DNA from: Microbacteriaceae bacterium
GTDB lineage: Bacteria; Actinomycetota; Actinomycetes; Actinomycetales; Microbacteriaceae
Assembly (NCBI GenBank): GCA_011620705.1
Contig: WOYR01000263.1
Span: 7,802 to 15,880 of the forward strand
DNA: 8,079 nt
Reading direction: 5' to 3'
Shown: positions 1 to 6,362 of the stretch, one piece after another
Numbering within the stretch: position 1 is the first letter of the stretch
Layout of the letters: every line of letters starts with the position of its first letter
Translations under genes and position numbers: made by a program
The notes under the pieces: generated by a model
The model's input: the letters and a program-made list of their open reading frames with translations, nothing else
The model's database searches: none
Told to the model about the DNA's origin: nothing

Positions 1-1
1 C

Positions 2-775
2 GAGGCCGTGCGCTTCCGGTACCCCGAGGCCGCCCACAAGACCGAGACCGAGAAGATCCTCGCCGAGCTCGAAGCCGACACCACCGCGCGCGATCCGGAG
101 GTGCTGCACGGGGTCTCCTTCGAGGTCCCCCGAGGCTCGCGGGTCGCCCTCGTCGGACCGTCGGGTGCGGGCAAGAGCACGGTCCTCGCCCTCATCGAGC
201 GCTTCTACGACCCGACCTCGGGCGTCGTGCGGGTCGGCGGCGCGGACGTGCGGGGGATCCCGCGCGAGACCCTGCGCGGCCAGATCGGCTACGTGGAGCA
301 GGACGCCCCGGCACTCGCCGGCACCCTGCGCGACAACCTCACGCTGAGCACACCGGACGCCACCGATGAGGACTGCCGCGCGGTACTGCACACCGTGAAC
401 CTCGACGAGGTGCTCCAGCGGAGCGAACTCGGGCTCGGCGCGCCGGTCGGCGAAGGGGGCGTGATGCTCTCGGGAGGCGAGCGCCAGCGCCTCGCCATCG
501 CGCGGGCGCTGCTCGCCGCCCCGCCCATCCTGCTGCTCGATGAGGCGACCGCCTCGCTCGACGGGCTCAACGAGCAGCTGCTGCGCGAGGCGATCGACGC
601 GGTCGCCGAGAACCGCACCCTGCTGGTGATCGCGCACCGGCTGTCGACGGTGGTCGACTCTGACCGGATCGTCGTGCTCGACCACGGCAAGGTGGTCGGC
701 ACGGGCACGCACTCCGAGCTGATCGCCTCGACCCCCCTCTACAAGGAGTTGGCGAAGCACCAGCTTCTGGTCTGA
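2..775 (+). CDS. ABC exporter, C-terminal nucleotide-binding domain (5' partial)
   Basis: This is the ATP-hydrolysing half of an ABC transporter, probably an ABCB-like exporter with the membrane domain encoded upstream of the window. The frame is open to the left edge and the first codons read E-A-V-R-F-R-Y-P, an A-loop strand, so the GTG at base 8 is internal and not the start. Counting from that GTG, the motifs run in order: Walker A GPSGAGKST (residues 50-58), Q-loop YVEQD (95-99), signature LSGGERQRLAIARALL (154-169), Walker B ILLLDEATASLD (174-185) and the H-loop histidine in IAHRLSTV (208-215). All catalytic residues are present. About 20 residues are inserted between the A-loop and the next strand. 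The substrate cannot be told from this domain. The family is certain; drug or lipid export is only a general possibility. Confidence 0.93.
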   Translation, partial: EAVRFRYPEAAHKTETEKILAELEADTTARDPEVLHGVSFEVPRGSRVALVGPSGAGKSTVLALIERFYDPTSGVVRVGGADVRGIPRETLRGQIGYVEQDAPALAGTLRDNLTLSTPDATDEDCRAVLHTVNLDEVLQRSELGLGAPVGEGGVMLSGGERQRLAIARALLAAPPILLLDEATASLDGLNEQLLREAIDAVAENRTLLVIAHRLSTVVDSDRIVVLDHGKVVGTGTHSELIASTPLYKELAKHQLLV

Positions 776-830
776 AGCCAGCGCTGCGTCAGCGTCAGCG
801 TCTACGTCGGCGCGTGCGCGCGTTGGCCTC

Positions 831-894
831 CGTCGAGTTGACGCAAATGGTTGCTCAGCTCGCCCCGCACCCCACCATTCGCGTCAACTCGACG
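831..894. repeat. Long imperfect inverted repeat between convergent genes
   Basis: The arms at 831-851 and 874-894 are reverse complements at 20 of 21 positions, around a 22-base loop. The hairpin lies 55 bases after the stop of the ABC gene and 36 bases after the stop of the minus-strand microprotein gene. It could therefore terminate transcription from both sides, although neither side has a T-tract. The long near-perfect stem is also typical of dispersed palindromic repeats in actinobacterial genomes. The structure is visible; its role is inferred. Confidence 0.6.
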
Positions 895-930
895 CGCCGG
901 AACGGATCACGCGCCGCAACCTGTCTGGCG

Positions 931-1023
931 TCAGAAGGCGCTGAAGAAGACCTTGAGCACGAAGCCGACGAAGAACAGCACGGCGACGAGCGCCGCGAGT
1001 CCGAGCAGCAGTCTGGCGAACAT
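931..1023 (-). CDS. 30-residue hydrophobic membrane microprotein
   Basis: A short gene reading MFARLLLGLAALVAVLFFVG and then FVLKVFFSAF. Almost the whole chain is one hydrophobic helix (about residues 4-23). An arginine lies at position 4 and a lysine at 24, followed by a short aromatic tail, so it should be a single-pass membrane protein. The ATG at 1023 overlaps the last base of the pncA stop (TGATG), which is typical of translational coupling. A purine-rich GGAAGGGA lies 9 bases upstream inside pncA and can serve as ribosome-binding site. Nothing in the sequence gives a function. It is probably the last gene of the dacB-pncA operon. The main doubt is its length, but start, Shine-Dalgarno and membrane pattern all agree. 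Confidence 0.66.
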   Translation of the reverse strand: MFARLLLGLAALVAVLFFVGFVLKVFFSAF

Positions 1024-1634
1024 CAGCTGAGGTCCCTTCCATCGGATGCTTCCACGTCTCCGCCCGCCGCCGCGACCTCGCGGAGGGCCGCCGCGCTGGA
1101 GGCCGGTGCGACACCGGCGACCAGGTCGTCGATCACGCGGACGTGCCGCCCGGAGGCGATCGCGTCGAGCGCGGATGCCCGGACGCAGTAGTCGGTGGCG
1201 ATCCCCACCACATCCACGTCATCCACCCCGAGCTTATCGAGCACCGCGGGGAGGTCATCGCCGTCATCGCTCGTGCCCTCGAAGATCGAATACGCCGGCT
1301 TGCCCTGGCCCTTGCGGATGTGCACGTCGATGAGGCCGACATCGAGTCCTGGGTCGTACTGCGCACCCACCGTGCCGGCCACGCAGTGCACCGGCCAGCT
1401 GTCGACGAAGTCGGGGGCGCCATCCAGGGCGAAGTGCCCGCCGTTGTCGTTGCTGTTGTCGGCGCCCGGGGCGTCGTGCCAGTCGCGCGATGCGATCACC
1501 ACGTCGTAGCGATCCGGATGCGCGCGCAGATAGCCCGTGATGCCTGCGGCCACCGCGTCCCCGCCATCGACACCGAGTGCGCCGCCCTCGGTGAAGTCGT
1601 TCTGCACGTCGATGATGAACAGCGCCCTGGTCAT
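1023..1634 (-). CDS. pncA: Nicotinamidase / pyrazinamidase
   Basis: Isochorismatase-like hydrolase of 203 residues that deamidates nicotinamide to nicotinate in NAD salvage; the same family activates pyrazinamide in mycobacteria. The cysteine-hydrolase triad is visible as D9 (in IIDVQNDF), K108 (in HIRKGQ) and C150 (in IATDYCVRA). Metal ligands match the mycobacterial set: D51 and H53 (in SRDWHD), H67 (in GGHF) and H83 (in PVHCVAG). The loop between H53 and H67 is longer than in the mycobacterial protein. The ATG at 1634 follows AGGAAGG at good spacing. It begins 21 bases after the dacB stop, so it is likely co-transcribed with dacB, and its stop overlaps the start of the downstream microprotein. 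The C-terminal tail (from about residue 188) is Ala/Gly/Asp-rich and probably disordered. Confidence 0.94.
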   Translation of the reverse strand: MTRALFIIDVQNDFTEGGALGVDGGDAVAAGITGYLRAHPDRYDVVIASRDWHDAPGADNSNDNGGHFALDGAPDFVDSWPVHCVAGTVGAQYDPGLDVGLIDVHIRKGQGKPAYSIFEGTSDDGDDLPAVLDKLGVDDVDVVGIATDYCVRASALDAIASGRHVRVIDDLVAGVAPASSAAALREVAAAGGDVEASDGRDLS

Positions 1635-1655
1635 GGCAGTGCCTTCCTGGTGGTG

Positions 1656-3146
1656 TCAGTTGTTCGAGAGGTTGTCGCCGCAACTGAAGACCGCGGTGGT
1701 CAGGGTGTCGAGCGCGGCCTTCGCGTTGTCCTTGATACCGGCCCCGATCGCGTAGAAGGCGAACTCGAGCACCGTGCCGTCTGCAGAGGTCACGGTGCCG
1801 GCCAGGCTGTACTCGGTGTCGATCCATCCGGTCTTGGCGGCCACCTGCCCGCGCGCGATCGCATTCGGACCGGTGAAACGGGATGCCAGGCTCCCCGTCC
1901 GGCCGGCGACCGACAGCCCGGCGCGCACGACGTCGAGGTTGTTCGTGCCGGCCTGGATCTGCCGGAGCAGGCTCGTCATGGTGTCCGGCGGCACCTGGTT
2001 GTTCGCGCTCTCGCCGGAACCGTCGACGATCTTCAACCCGGCCGATGGGATCTGGAACGCCCCGGTCAGCGCGCCCGGGATCGCCTGCTGCAGCGAGCCC
2101 GATGAGCCATCGAGACCGGAGGCCTTCGAGATGATGCGCGCGAGCATCTCGCCCAGGGTGTTGTCGCTGGGCAGCAGCATCTGCGTGATCAGCGTGCGCA
2201 CCGGCTGCGACTCGACCTCGCCGAGACCGGCCGCACCGGGCACCGCGGAACCGGTGCTCGTCGAGACCGAGCCCGCGACGACGCCGCCGGGGTCTGCGCC
2301 CTGCAGCGCCGCGACGAACGCGGCGCCCGCCCGGCCGATCGGGTCGGTGCTGCGCGGGCTGGTCTCCTTCGTGGGGTCGGCGCGATCGCCATCCACCTGG
2401 AGGGCGGTGGTCTCCGACTGGTAGCCCTGGGTCTGCTCGGAGCGCTTCACACTCGGGTCCCAGTTGTCGGCCGGGTTCCAGTAGCCCGCATCGAGCACCA
2501 CCTGGGTGATCGGAACACCCGGATGCTTCGCGGCATAGTTCGTCACGGCCTGCGCGGCCAGCTCGCTCAGCTTGGGCGCGCCGGCGTAGACGCTCTGCCG
2601 GCCGGCGGGGAGCGCGCTGAGCGTCGCATCCCCGTGGCCGACGAGCACGACCGTGCCCGCGGTGCTGCCGTCGACCACGTCGGTGGCGATCCGGTAGTCC
2701 GGGGTGAGCACGGCGACCGCGGCCGAGGCGACCAGCAGCTTCAGCGTGCTGGCGGTGCTGGCAGGGATCGAGCCGCCGTGATCCCAGAGGACCTCGCCGG
2801 AGTCGGCGCGCACGACGCTCCCGGTGAGCGTCTTCAGCCGGGCATCGGACGCGGGCCCCGCGATCGAGCAGGTGCGCAGCCTGCTGGCGGTCGGAGACGC
2901 CGACGGGGTCGGACGCGGCGGCGCGCTGCTGGGCGCCGCCGTGGGAACGGCGACCGGGGCGGATGCCACGGCCACCCCCGCGAACACGGCGCCGGTGCCC
3001 AGCAGCACGAAGACCACTGCCAGGGTCCCGAGCAGCCAGGCGAGCGGGTGCCTGCGGAGGGCCGCCGCGAGCCGGCCGGCGCGCGGTGCAGCCGACTCGG
3101 CGGCGGCCCGTGCCGCTCTGCGGGAGGTCGGCTGCTCGTCGCTCAC
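1656..3146 (-). CDS. dacB: D-alanyl-D-alanine carboxypeptidase/endopeptidase (PBP4 type, peptidase S13)
   Basis: Membrane-anchored low-molecular-weight penicillin-binding protein of 496 residues that trims peptidoglycan stem peptides outside the cell. The N-terminus is a basic cytoplasmic stretch (to about 33), one membrane helix (about 35-60) and a Pro/Ser/Ala-rich linker (62-88). The serine-transferase motifs are all present: SxxK as S133-T-L-K136, SxN as S327-D-N329, and KTG at 438-440 (in AAKTGWIDTE). The long stretch between the first two motifs fits the S13 family. C93 and C489 might pair in the exported protein. The start is GTG at 3146 with only a weak upstream GGAA. An ATG eight bases further out is in another frame and stops after three codons. 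pncA follows 21 bases downstream, suggesting a shared mRNA. Confidence 0.93.
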   Translation of the reverse strand: MSDEQPTSRRAARAAAESAAPRAGRLAAALRRHPLAWLLGTLAVVFVLLGTGAVFAGVAVASAPVAVPTAAPSSAPPRPTPSASPTASRLRTCSIAGPASDARLKTLTGSVVRADSGEVLWDHGGSIPASTASTLKLLVASAAVAVLTPDYRIATDVVDGSTAGTVVLVGHGDATLSALPAGRQSVYAGAPKLSELAAQAVTNYAAKHPGVPITQVVLDAGYWNPADNWDPSVKRSEQTQGYQSETTALQVDGDRADPTKETSPRSTDPIGRAGAAFVAALQGADPGGVVAGSVSTSTGSAVPGAAGLGEVESQPVRTLITQMLLPSDNTLGEMLARIISKASGLDGSSGSLQQAIPGALTGAFQIPSAGLKIVDGSGESANNQVPPDTMTSLLRQIQAGTNNLDVVRAGLSVAGRTGSLASRFTGPNAIARGQVAAKTGWIDTEYSLAGTVTSADGTVLEFAFYAIGAGIKDNAKAALDTLTTAVFSCGDNLSNN

Positions 3147-3193
3147 TGGGTCATCGTATTCCGGACCGCAGCGAGGCGGCTCCGCCTCTCACC

Positions 3194-3271
3194 CGCCGCC
3201 CGTTCACTCGCCTCGCGCTCGCTCGCCGCCCGTTCACCCGCCGCCGCTCACCCGCCTCCCGCTCGCTCGCC
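3194..3271. repeat. Degenerate GC-rich direct repeats at the oxidoreductase/dacB junction
   Basis: A 19-base unit at 3194-3212 recurs at 3224-3242 with one change, a 30-base period. A second unit, CCTCGCGCTCGCTCGCC at 3211-3227, recurs with one change at 3255-3271. The array fills most of the 101-base gap upstream of dacB and runs into the last codons of the oxidoreductase, giving it a Gly-rich tail. No promoter can be recognised in this gap. Confidence 0.6.
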
Positions 3272-4249
3272 CGGGTACCTCAGCCCGATCTGCCGCCGCA
3301 CCTCGTCCAGCGTGCCCATGATCGCGACCGTCTCCGAGCTCGGCAGGATGGTCGCCTCGAGCTCGCCGGCGGCGACCAGGCGCTCCAGCTCATCGGCCTG
3401 GAACTGCATCCCGCGCCCCGGCACCTCCTGCTCGAAGCGCTCGAGCAGCGTGCCGTCGGGGGCGATCAGCGAGAACGAGGCCGGGTTGTACCAGACCGGG
3501 TCGATCTCGATGCGCGCCCCGGTGCCGACCAGCACGGCCGTGTTCGGGCCTGCGGCATCCAGCACCGTGTTGATGACCGCCTTCGCACCGCTCGGGTAGC
3601 CGAGCACGATCGCGTCGTTCTGGTCGACCCCGGTGACCGGAGTCGGGCTCGACAGCGCGTACACCGATGATGGCTCGCCGAACACATCCCAGGCGAAGGA
3701 GACCGGGTAGATGCCGAGGTCGAGCAGGGCGCCGCCGCCGAGCTCCGGGTTCTGGATGCGGTGCTTCACATCGCTTGGCAGCTTCTGGTCGTGGTCGGCG
3801 ATCAGCGAGCGCAGCTCGCCGAGCGCACCGGCGGCCAGCAGTTCGCGGATGCGGAGCATGTGCGGCAGCCACCTGGTCCACATCGCCTCGAGCACCACGA
3901 GCTTCTTCTCGGCTGCGAGGTCGACGATCTGCTGCGCCTCGGCCCGGTTGAGGGCGAAGGGCTTCTCGAGCAGCACATGCTTGCCGGCCTCGAGTGCGAG
4001 GACCGCGTTGGCGGCGTGGAAGGGATGCGGGGTGCCGATGTAGATCACGTCCACCTCGGGGTCGGCGACCAGCGCCTCGTAGCTCGGATGCGCCGTCGGG
4101 ATGCCGTGCGCCGCAGCGAAGGCATCCGCCGCCTGCTGCGAGCGGGACCCCACCGCGCTGACGGCGTGCCCGGTCAGGATCAGGTCGGAGGTCATCTGGC
4201 CGCAGATCCACCCGGTGCCGAGGATGCCCCAGCGCAGCCGCTCGCTCAT
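3248..4249 (-). CDS. Gfo/Idh/MocA-family NAD(P)-dependent oxidoreductase
   Basis: Predicted cytoplasmic dehydrogenase of 333 residues acting on a sugar, inositol or dihydrodiol-type substrate. The N-terminal Rossmann fold shows GILGTGWIC (8-16), followed by HPSYEALVADPEVDVIYIGTP, the usual second half of the fold. The family's catalytic EKP triplet is at 95-97 (in HVLLEKPFALN). GGGALLDLGIYPVSF (171-185) is the C-terminal active-site segment. The ATG at 4249 is chosen because homology begins there; a longer frame reaches back to 4381 but covers a terminator and low-complexity sequence. There is no Shine-Dalgarno, but TAATTT lies seven bases upstream of the ATG, so the message may be leaderless. 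The exact substrate cannot be read from the sequence. The last residues (GERAGGG) come from the adjacent repeat array. Confidence 0.9.
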   Translation of the reverse strand: MSERLRWGILGTGWICGQMTSDLILTGHAVSAVGSRSQQAADAFAAAHGIPTAHPSYEALVADPEVDVIYIGTPHPFHAANAVLALEAGKHVLLEKPFALNRAEAQQIVDLAAEKKLVVLEAMWTRWLPHMLRIRELLAAGALGELRSLIADHDQKLPSDVKHRIQNPELGGGALLDLGIYPVSFAWDVFGEPSSVYALSSPTPVTGVDQNDAIVLGYPSGAKAVINTVLDAAGPNTAVLVGTGARIEIDPVWYNPASFSLIAPDGTLLERFEQEVPGRGMQFQADELERLVAAGELEATILPSSETVAIMGTLDEVRRQIGLRYPGERAGGG

Positions 4250-4256
4250 GACTGCC

Positions 4257-4262
4257 AAATTA
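4257..4262 (-). promoter_or_regulatory. Candidate -10 element for a leaderless oxidoreductase mRNA
   Basis: TAATTT on the minus strand ends seven bases before the ATG at 4249, placing the expected transcription start at or next to the start codon. No good -35 is visible because the upstream DNA is the terminator stem of the preceding gene. This is inferred from spacing and from the frequency of leaderless messages in actinobacteria. Confidence 0.4.
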
Positions 4263-4267
4263 GCCGA

Positions 4268-4301
4268 ACGGGGCGCGCGGGCTGAGAACCGCGCGCCCCG
4301 T
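4268..4301 (-). terminator. Hairpin terminator after the CAP-domain gene
   Basis: A perfect 13-base GC-rich stem (4268-4280 with 4289-4301) encloses an 8-base loop. It begins 15 bases after the stop codon of the minus-strand gene ending at 4317. The downstream T-run is weak (ATTT in the next dozen bases), as is common in actinobacteria. Confidence 0.72.
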
Positions 4302-4316
4302 CGGGTCCTGGTGCCG

Positions 4317-5201
4317 CTAGCAGCCGCCCCATCGCGCTGCGGCGCGGGTGAAGCTCGAGGGCTCGTTCGGGATGCCGCCATGGCTCATGGCGAAGTAGAT
4401 GCAGACGCCGGCGGTGCTGCCGGTGTAGCTGGGCCGGTACAGCGAGAGGCGGTGCTCGATCGAGTTCCACCATTTGCTGGCGACCGTTGCCCCGCTGTTG
4501 CCCGACCCGCCCGCCAGGTTGCCGTCGCAGCCCCTGGACGGCACGCCGTCGCTGCGGACCGAGCCGACGTGGCCCCATGCGCTGCTCGGGTCCGTGCTCG
4601 GGTCCTCCGCCATCCAGAACAGCCGCTGCTCCATGCAGGAGTCGTAGCGGAAGTTGCCCCCCGGGATCGCATCGAGGCAGTTCTGGGCGCGGATCGCGTT
4701 GAAGGTGGAGGAGAAGGACTGGATGTCGGCGGTGGTCGTGCCGGTGATCATGCCCTGACCCTGCGAATCGGAGATGCCGGGGGCGCTGCCGCCCCCGCCG
4801 CCCTGCCCGGGGCAGGACTGCCCGGCTGCGGCGAGCGACACCCGGCGCGAGGCGCCGGCGTTGGCCCGGGCCGATGGCGCCGCCGGCGGCGCGACGACGA
4901 CCGGCTTGGGCACGGGCTTCTGGGCGATGTGCTCGCTGTCGGCGGCCGGCACCGAGACCGGCTTCACGATCGACACGGCGGTCGCGCTCGGGACTGCGAC
5001 CGCAGCGAGCGCGGCCGCGGCATCCACGTGCGTGATCCCGCCGCCGGCGACCGGCGAGGTCGCTGCGACCGGCAGGCCGTCGAAGGACACCTCGGCGGCT
5101 CGGGCCGGCGTCAGGAAAGACGGCCCGCCCCCGCCGACGAACGGCAGGGCCAGCACGAGCACCGTGGCAAAAACGGTACCCAGAATGATGGTTCGTTTCA
5201 T
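4317..5201 (-). CDS. Secreted CAP/SCP-like domain protein
   Basis: Exported protein of 294 residues. The N-terminus MKRTIILGTVFATVLVLALP with a likely cleavage after ARA (about residue 35) is a Sec signal peptide. Residues 36-160 are a low-complexity Ala/Pro/Val/Gly linker. The C-terminal part (about 163-294) resembles a CAP (SCP/PR1) domain: FNAIRAQNC near 168, an NLAGGSGNSG turn (228-237), then ASKWWNSIEHRLSLYRP (241-257) and VCIYFAMSHGG (266-276). These correspond to the family's W..S..H and hydrophobic-strand motifs. Six cysteines (130, 175, 189, 225, 267, 294) fit disulfides outside the cell. The metal-binding His/Glu set is not clearly complete. The ATG at 5201 follows GGGGGGA at six bases. 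It is transcribed divergently from another exported protein. Function unknown; a cell-wall or secreted role is inferred. Confidence 0.75.
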   Translation of the reverse strand: MKRTIILGTVFATVLVLALPFVGGGGPSFLTPARAAEVSFDGLPVAATSPVAGGGITHVDAAAALAAVAVPSATAVSIVKPVSVPAADSEHIAQKPVPKPVVVAPPAAPSARANAGASRRVSLAAAGQSCPGQGGGGGSAPGISDSQGQGMITGTTTADIQSFSSTFNAIRAQNCLDAIPGGNFRYDSCMEQRLFWMAEDPSTDPSSAWGHVGSVRSDGVPSRGCDGNLAGGSGNSGATVASKWWNSIEHRLSLYRPSYTGSTAGVCIYFAMSHGGIPNEPSSFTRAAARWGGC

Positions 5202-5264
5202 GGTCAGTCCCCCCGGACCAAGCTCAGCTCGACGCCCCTCCCCCCGGAGCGGTGCCGTGCTCGA

Positions 5265-5293
5265 AAGCTACGCCCCCGAATCCCCCGAATCAA
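5265..5293 (-). promoter_or_regulatory. Promoter of the CAP-domain gene with repeated G-boxes in the spacer
   Basis: On the minus strand TTGATT (5293-5288) and TAGCTT (5270-5265) are separated by exactly 17 bases and lie about 65 bases before the ATG at 5201. The -35 end and spacer contain ATTCGGGGG twice in tandem, a plausible operator for an unknown regulator. Confidence 0.55.
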
Positions 5294-5330
5294 GCCCGCT
5301 CGGGCCGAACGGGGTACAAAGCGGCCGTTC

Positions 5331-5349
5331 CGCCCCCGGAGTGGGGGCG
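5331..5349. promoter_or_regulatory. CGCCCCC/GGGGGCG palindrome in the divergent promoter region
   Basis: Seven-base arms (5331-5337 and 5343-5349) surround a five-base centre. The left half, CGCCCCCGGA, nearly repeats CGCCCCCGAA at 5271-5280 in the opposite gene's promoter, so one regulator could bind both. It may instead reflect GC-rich composition. Confidence 0.35.
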
Positions 5350-5372
5350 TTTCAGGCCCCTCTCATGGCCTT

Positions 5373-5381
5373 TGGTACCCT
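5373..5381 (+). promoter_or_regulatory. Candidate extended -10 for the lysozyme-like gene
   Basis: TGG-TACCCT fits an extended -10 pattern (TGN followed by TANNNT) 16 bases before the ATG at 5398. This gives a leader of about ten bases. No convincing -35 is visible. Confidence 0.35.
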
Positions 5382-5397
5382 GAACCCTGGCTCAGCT

Positions 5398-6015
5398 ATG
5401 ACTCTTCATCCCACTCGCGTCGTGATCGGCGCCGCCGCCACCGCCTTCGGGCTCGCGGCGGTGCTCTCCATCGCACCCCCGCCGCAGCCGGACCAGTTGC
5501 AGGCCTATATCTCGATGAACGCGCAGAACCTCGAGGTGTCTCCGACGGCGAGGGCCACCGCCGCGCAGAACCGGGATGGCTTCTCGGCGACCCCCGGCAT
5601 CCAGACCCTCATCAATGGCGGCACCAACTACGACTGGGCGAAGCTCGTGCTGCTGGACGGCGGCTTCCCGATGACCGACGCGAACGTCACCGTGATGACC
5701 CGGTGGATGCGCCAGGAGAACGGCGCAGACAACTGGTGGAACCGCAACAACCCGCTCAACAACGGCCTCGGCTCGGGCGGCGGCGGCGGGACCGGCAGCT
5801 ACGCGAACCTGGTCATCGCAGCGCAGTACCTGGCGGCCAACCTGCGCAAGCCGATGTTCTCCGGCATCGCCTCGGCGCTGGATTCCCACGCGCCGACCGC
5901 GACGATCGAGCACGCGATCTGGTACTCGGGATGGGCGAGCGGCCACTACGCGAACGGCGCGCACTGGCACTACACCCCGGTCGCGGTCGTCAAAGCGCCT
6001 GGTGGGGCGTGGTGA
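5398..6015 (+). CDS. Exported lysozyme-like (putative muralytic) protein
   Basis: Protein of 205 residues with an N-terminal membrane or signal segment (about residues 8-27, VVIGAAATAFGLAAVLSIAP) and then a Gln/Ala-rich region to about 75. The C-terminal part contains MTRWMRQENGADNWWNRNNPLNN (100-122), followed by a Gly-rich loop, YANLVIAAQYLAANLR (135-150) and IEHAIWYSGWASGHY (170-184). An acidic residue in WMRQENG (E107) followed by NNPLN and a later helix ending in the A..YL..NL pattern resembles lysozyme-like domains of actinobacterial and phage wall hydrolases. Cleavage of peptidoglycan glycan strands is inferred from this pattern, not demonstrated. The ATG at 5398 fits the promoter candidate best. 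An in-frame ATG at 5365 would add eleven residues. It is divergent from the CAP-like gene. Confidence 0.72.
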   Translation: MTLHPTRVVIGAAATAFGLAAVLSIAPPPQPDQLQAYISMNAQNLEVSPTARATAAQNRDGFSATPGIQTLINGGTNYDWAKLVLLDGGFPMTDANVTVMTRWMRQENGADNWWNRNNPLNNGLGSGGGGGTGSYANLVIAAQYLAANLRKPMFSGIASALDSHAPTATIEHAIWYSGWASGHYANGAHWHYTPVAVVKAPGGAW

Positions 6016-6044
6016 GTCGCGCCGTCCGCATGGCCGGCCTGGTG

Positions 6045-6089
6045 GAGCCACCTGAGAGAATCGAACTCTCGACCTATTCATGACGAGTG
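6045..6089 (-). repeat. Left att copy: displaced 3' part of tRNA-Thr
   Basis: This 45-base segment matches 7893-7937, the 3' half of the intact tRNA-Thr gene, in the same orientation with a single difference (6082 versus 7930). It covers the anticodon, part of the anticodon stem, the variable loop, the T-arm and the acceptor 3' strand, then diverges. It is not a functional tRNA because the D-arm and 5' acceptor strand are missing. Confidence 0.9.
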
Positions 6090-6362
6090 CTGCCGCCCGG
6101 GTGGGTCCGGCGGCTTCAGACATTTCTTGGCTTGCAGGGCCGGGCCCTCATCGCTCGCTTGGCGCCCTGGGGGGGACGCCGGGGGACACGCGAATCACTG
6201 ACCGCCAGGCTCCGTGCGGGCGGAGAAGCTAGGTTGCGAGTCATCGCACTCTGGTGGAGAGCGTTGAGGACGTCCTCGGCCTTGATGTCAGGGATGTTCC
6301 GGATGCGACCGCCGTGCCGCTGAGAGTCTGGTGCTTCCTTCCCGCATTTTCCTAGCGGGTAT
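6090..6362. other. Non-coding left end of the island
   Basis: About 270 bases with no supported gene. They hold a 13-base near-palindrome AGGGCCGGGCCCT (6136-6148), a G-rich run around 6169-6187 and a small hairpin CCCGC-9 bases-GCGGG (6341-6359) just before the operator. An open minus-strand frame ending at 6148 reads protein-like in part (IRNIPDIKAEDVLNALHQS) but has no credible start, so it could at most be a gene relic. Confidence 0.4.

Noticed and set aside
814..1191. Plus-strand open frame of 125 codons
   Set aside because: It is antisense to the microprotein gene and to the end of pncA, its product is low-complexity, and it crosses the hairpin at 831-894.
1143..2105. Long plus-strand frame across pncA and dacB
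   Set aside because: It is a reverse-strand shadow typical of high-GC coding DNA; the minus-strand genes have complete catalytic motifs.
3194..3271. CRISPR-like array
   Set aside because: Units are short, interleaved and degenerate, with no unique spacers between constant repeats.
4250..4381. 44-residue N-terminal extension of the oxidoreductase
   Set aside because: It spans the terminator hairpin and the end of the CAP-like gene, and the Rossmann fold begins right after the ATG at 4249.
4774..5397. Upstream extension of the lysozyme-like frame on the plus strand
   Set aside because: This part is the complement of the CAP-like coding region, is Ala/Pro/Arg-rich, and precedes the signal-peptide-like start at 5398.
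6087..6323. 78-codon plus-strand frame at the left end of the island
   Set aside because: Arg/Leu-rich composition, no recognisable motif, and no ribosome-binding site. It starts inside the att repeat.
6148..6361. Open minus-strand frame with a protein-like stretch IRNIPDIKAEDVLNALHQS
   Set aside because: No start codon with a ribosome-binding site is present and the rest is Arg/Pro-rich. It could be a relic of island DNA but cannot be supported as a gene.
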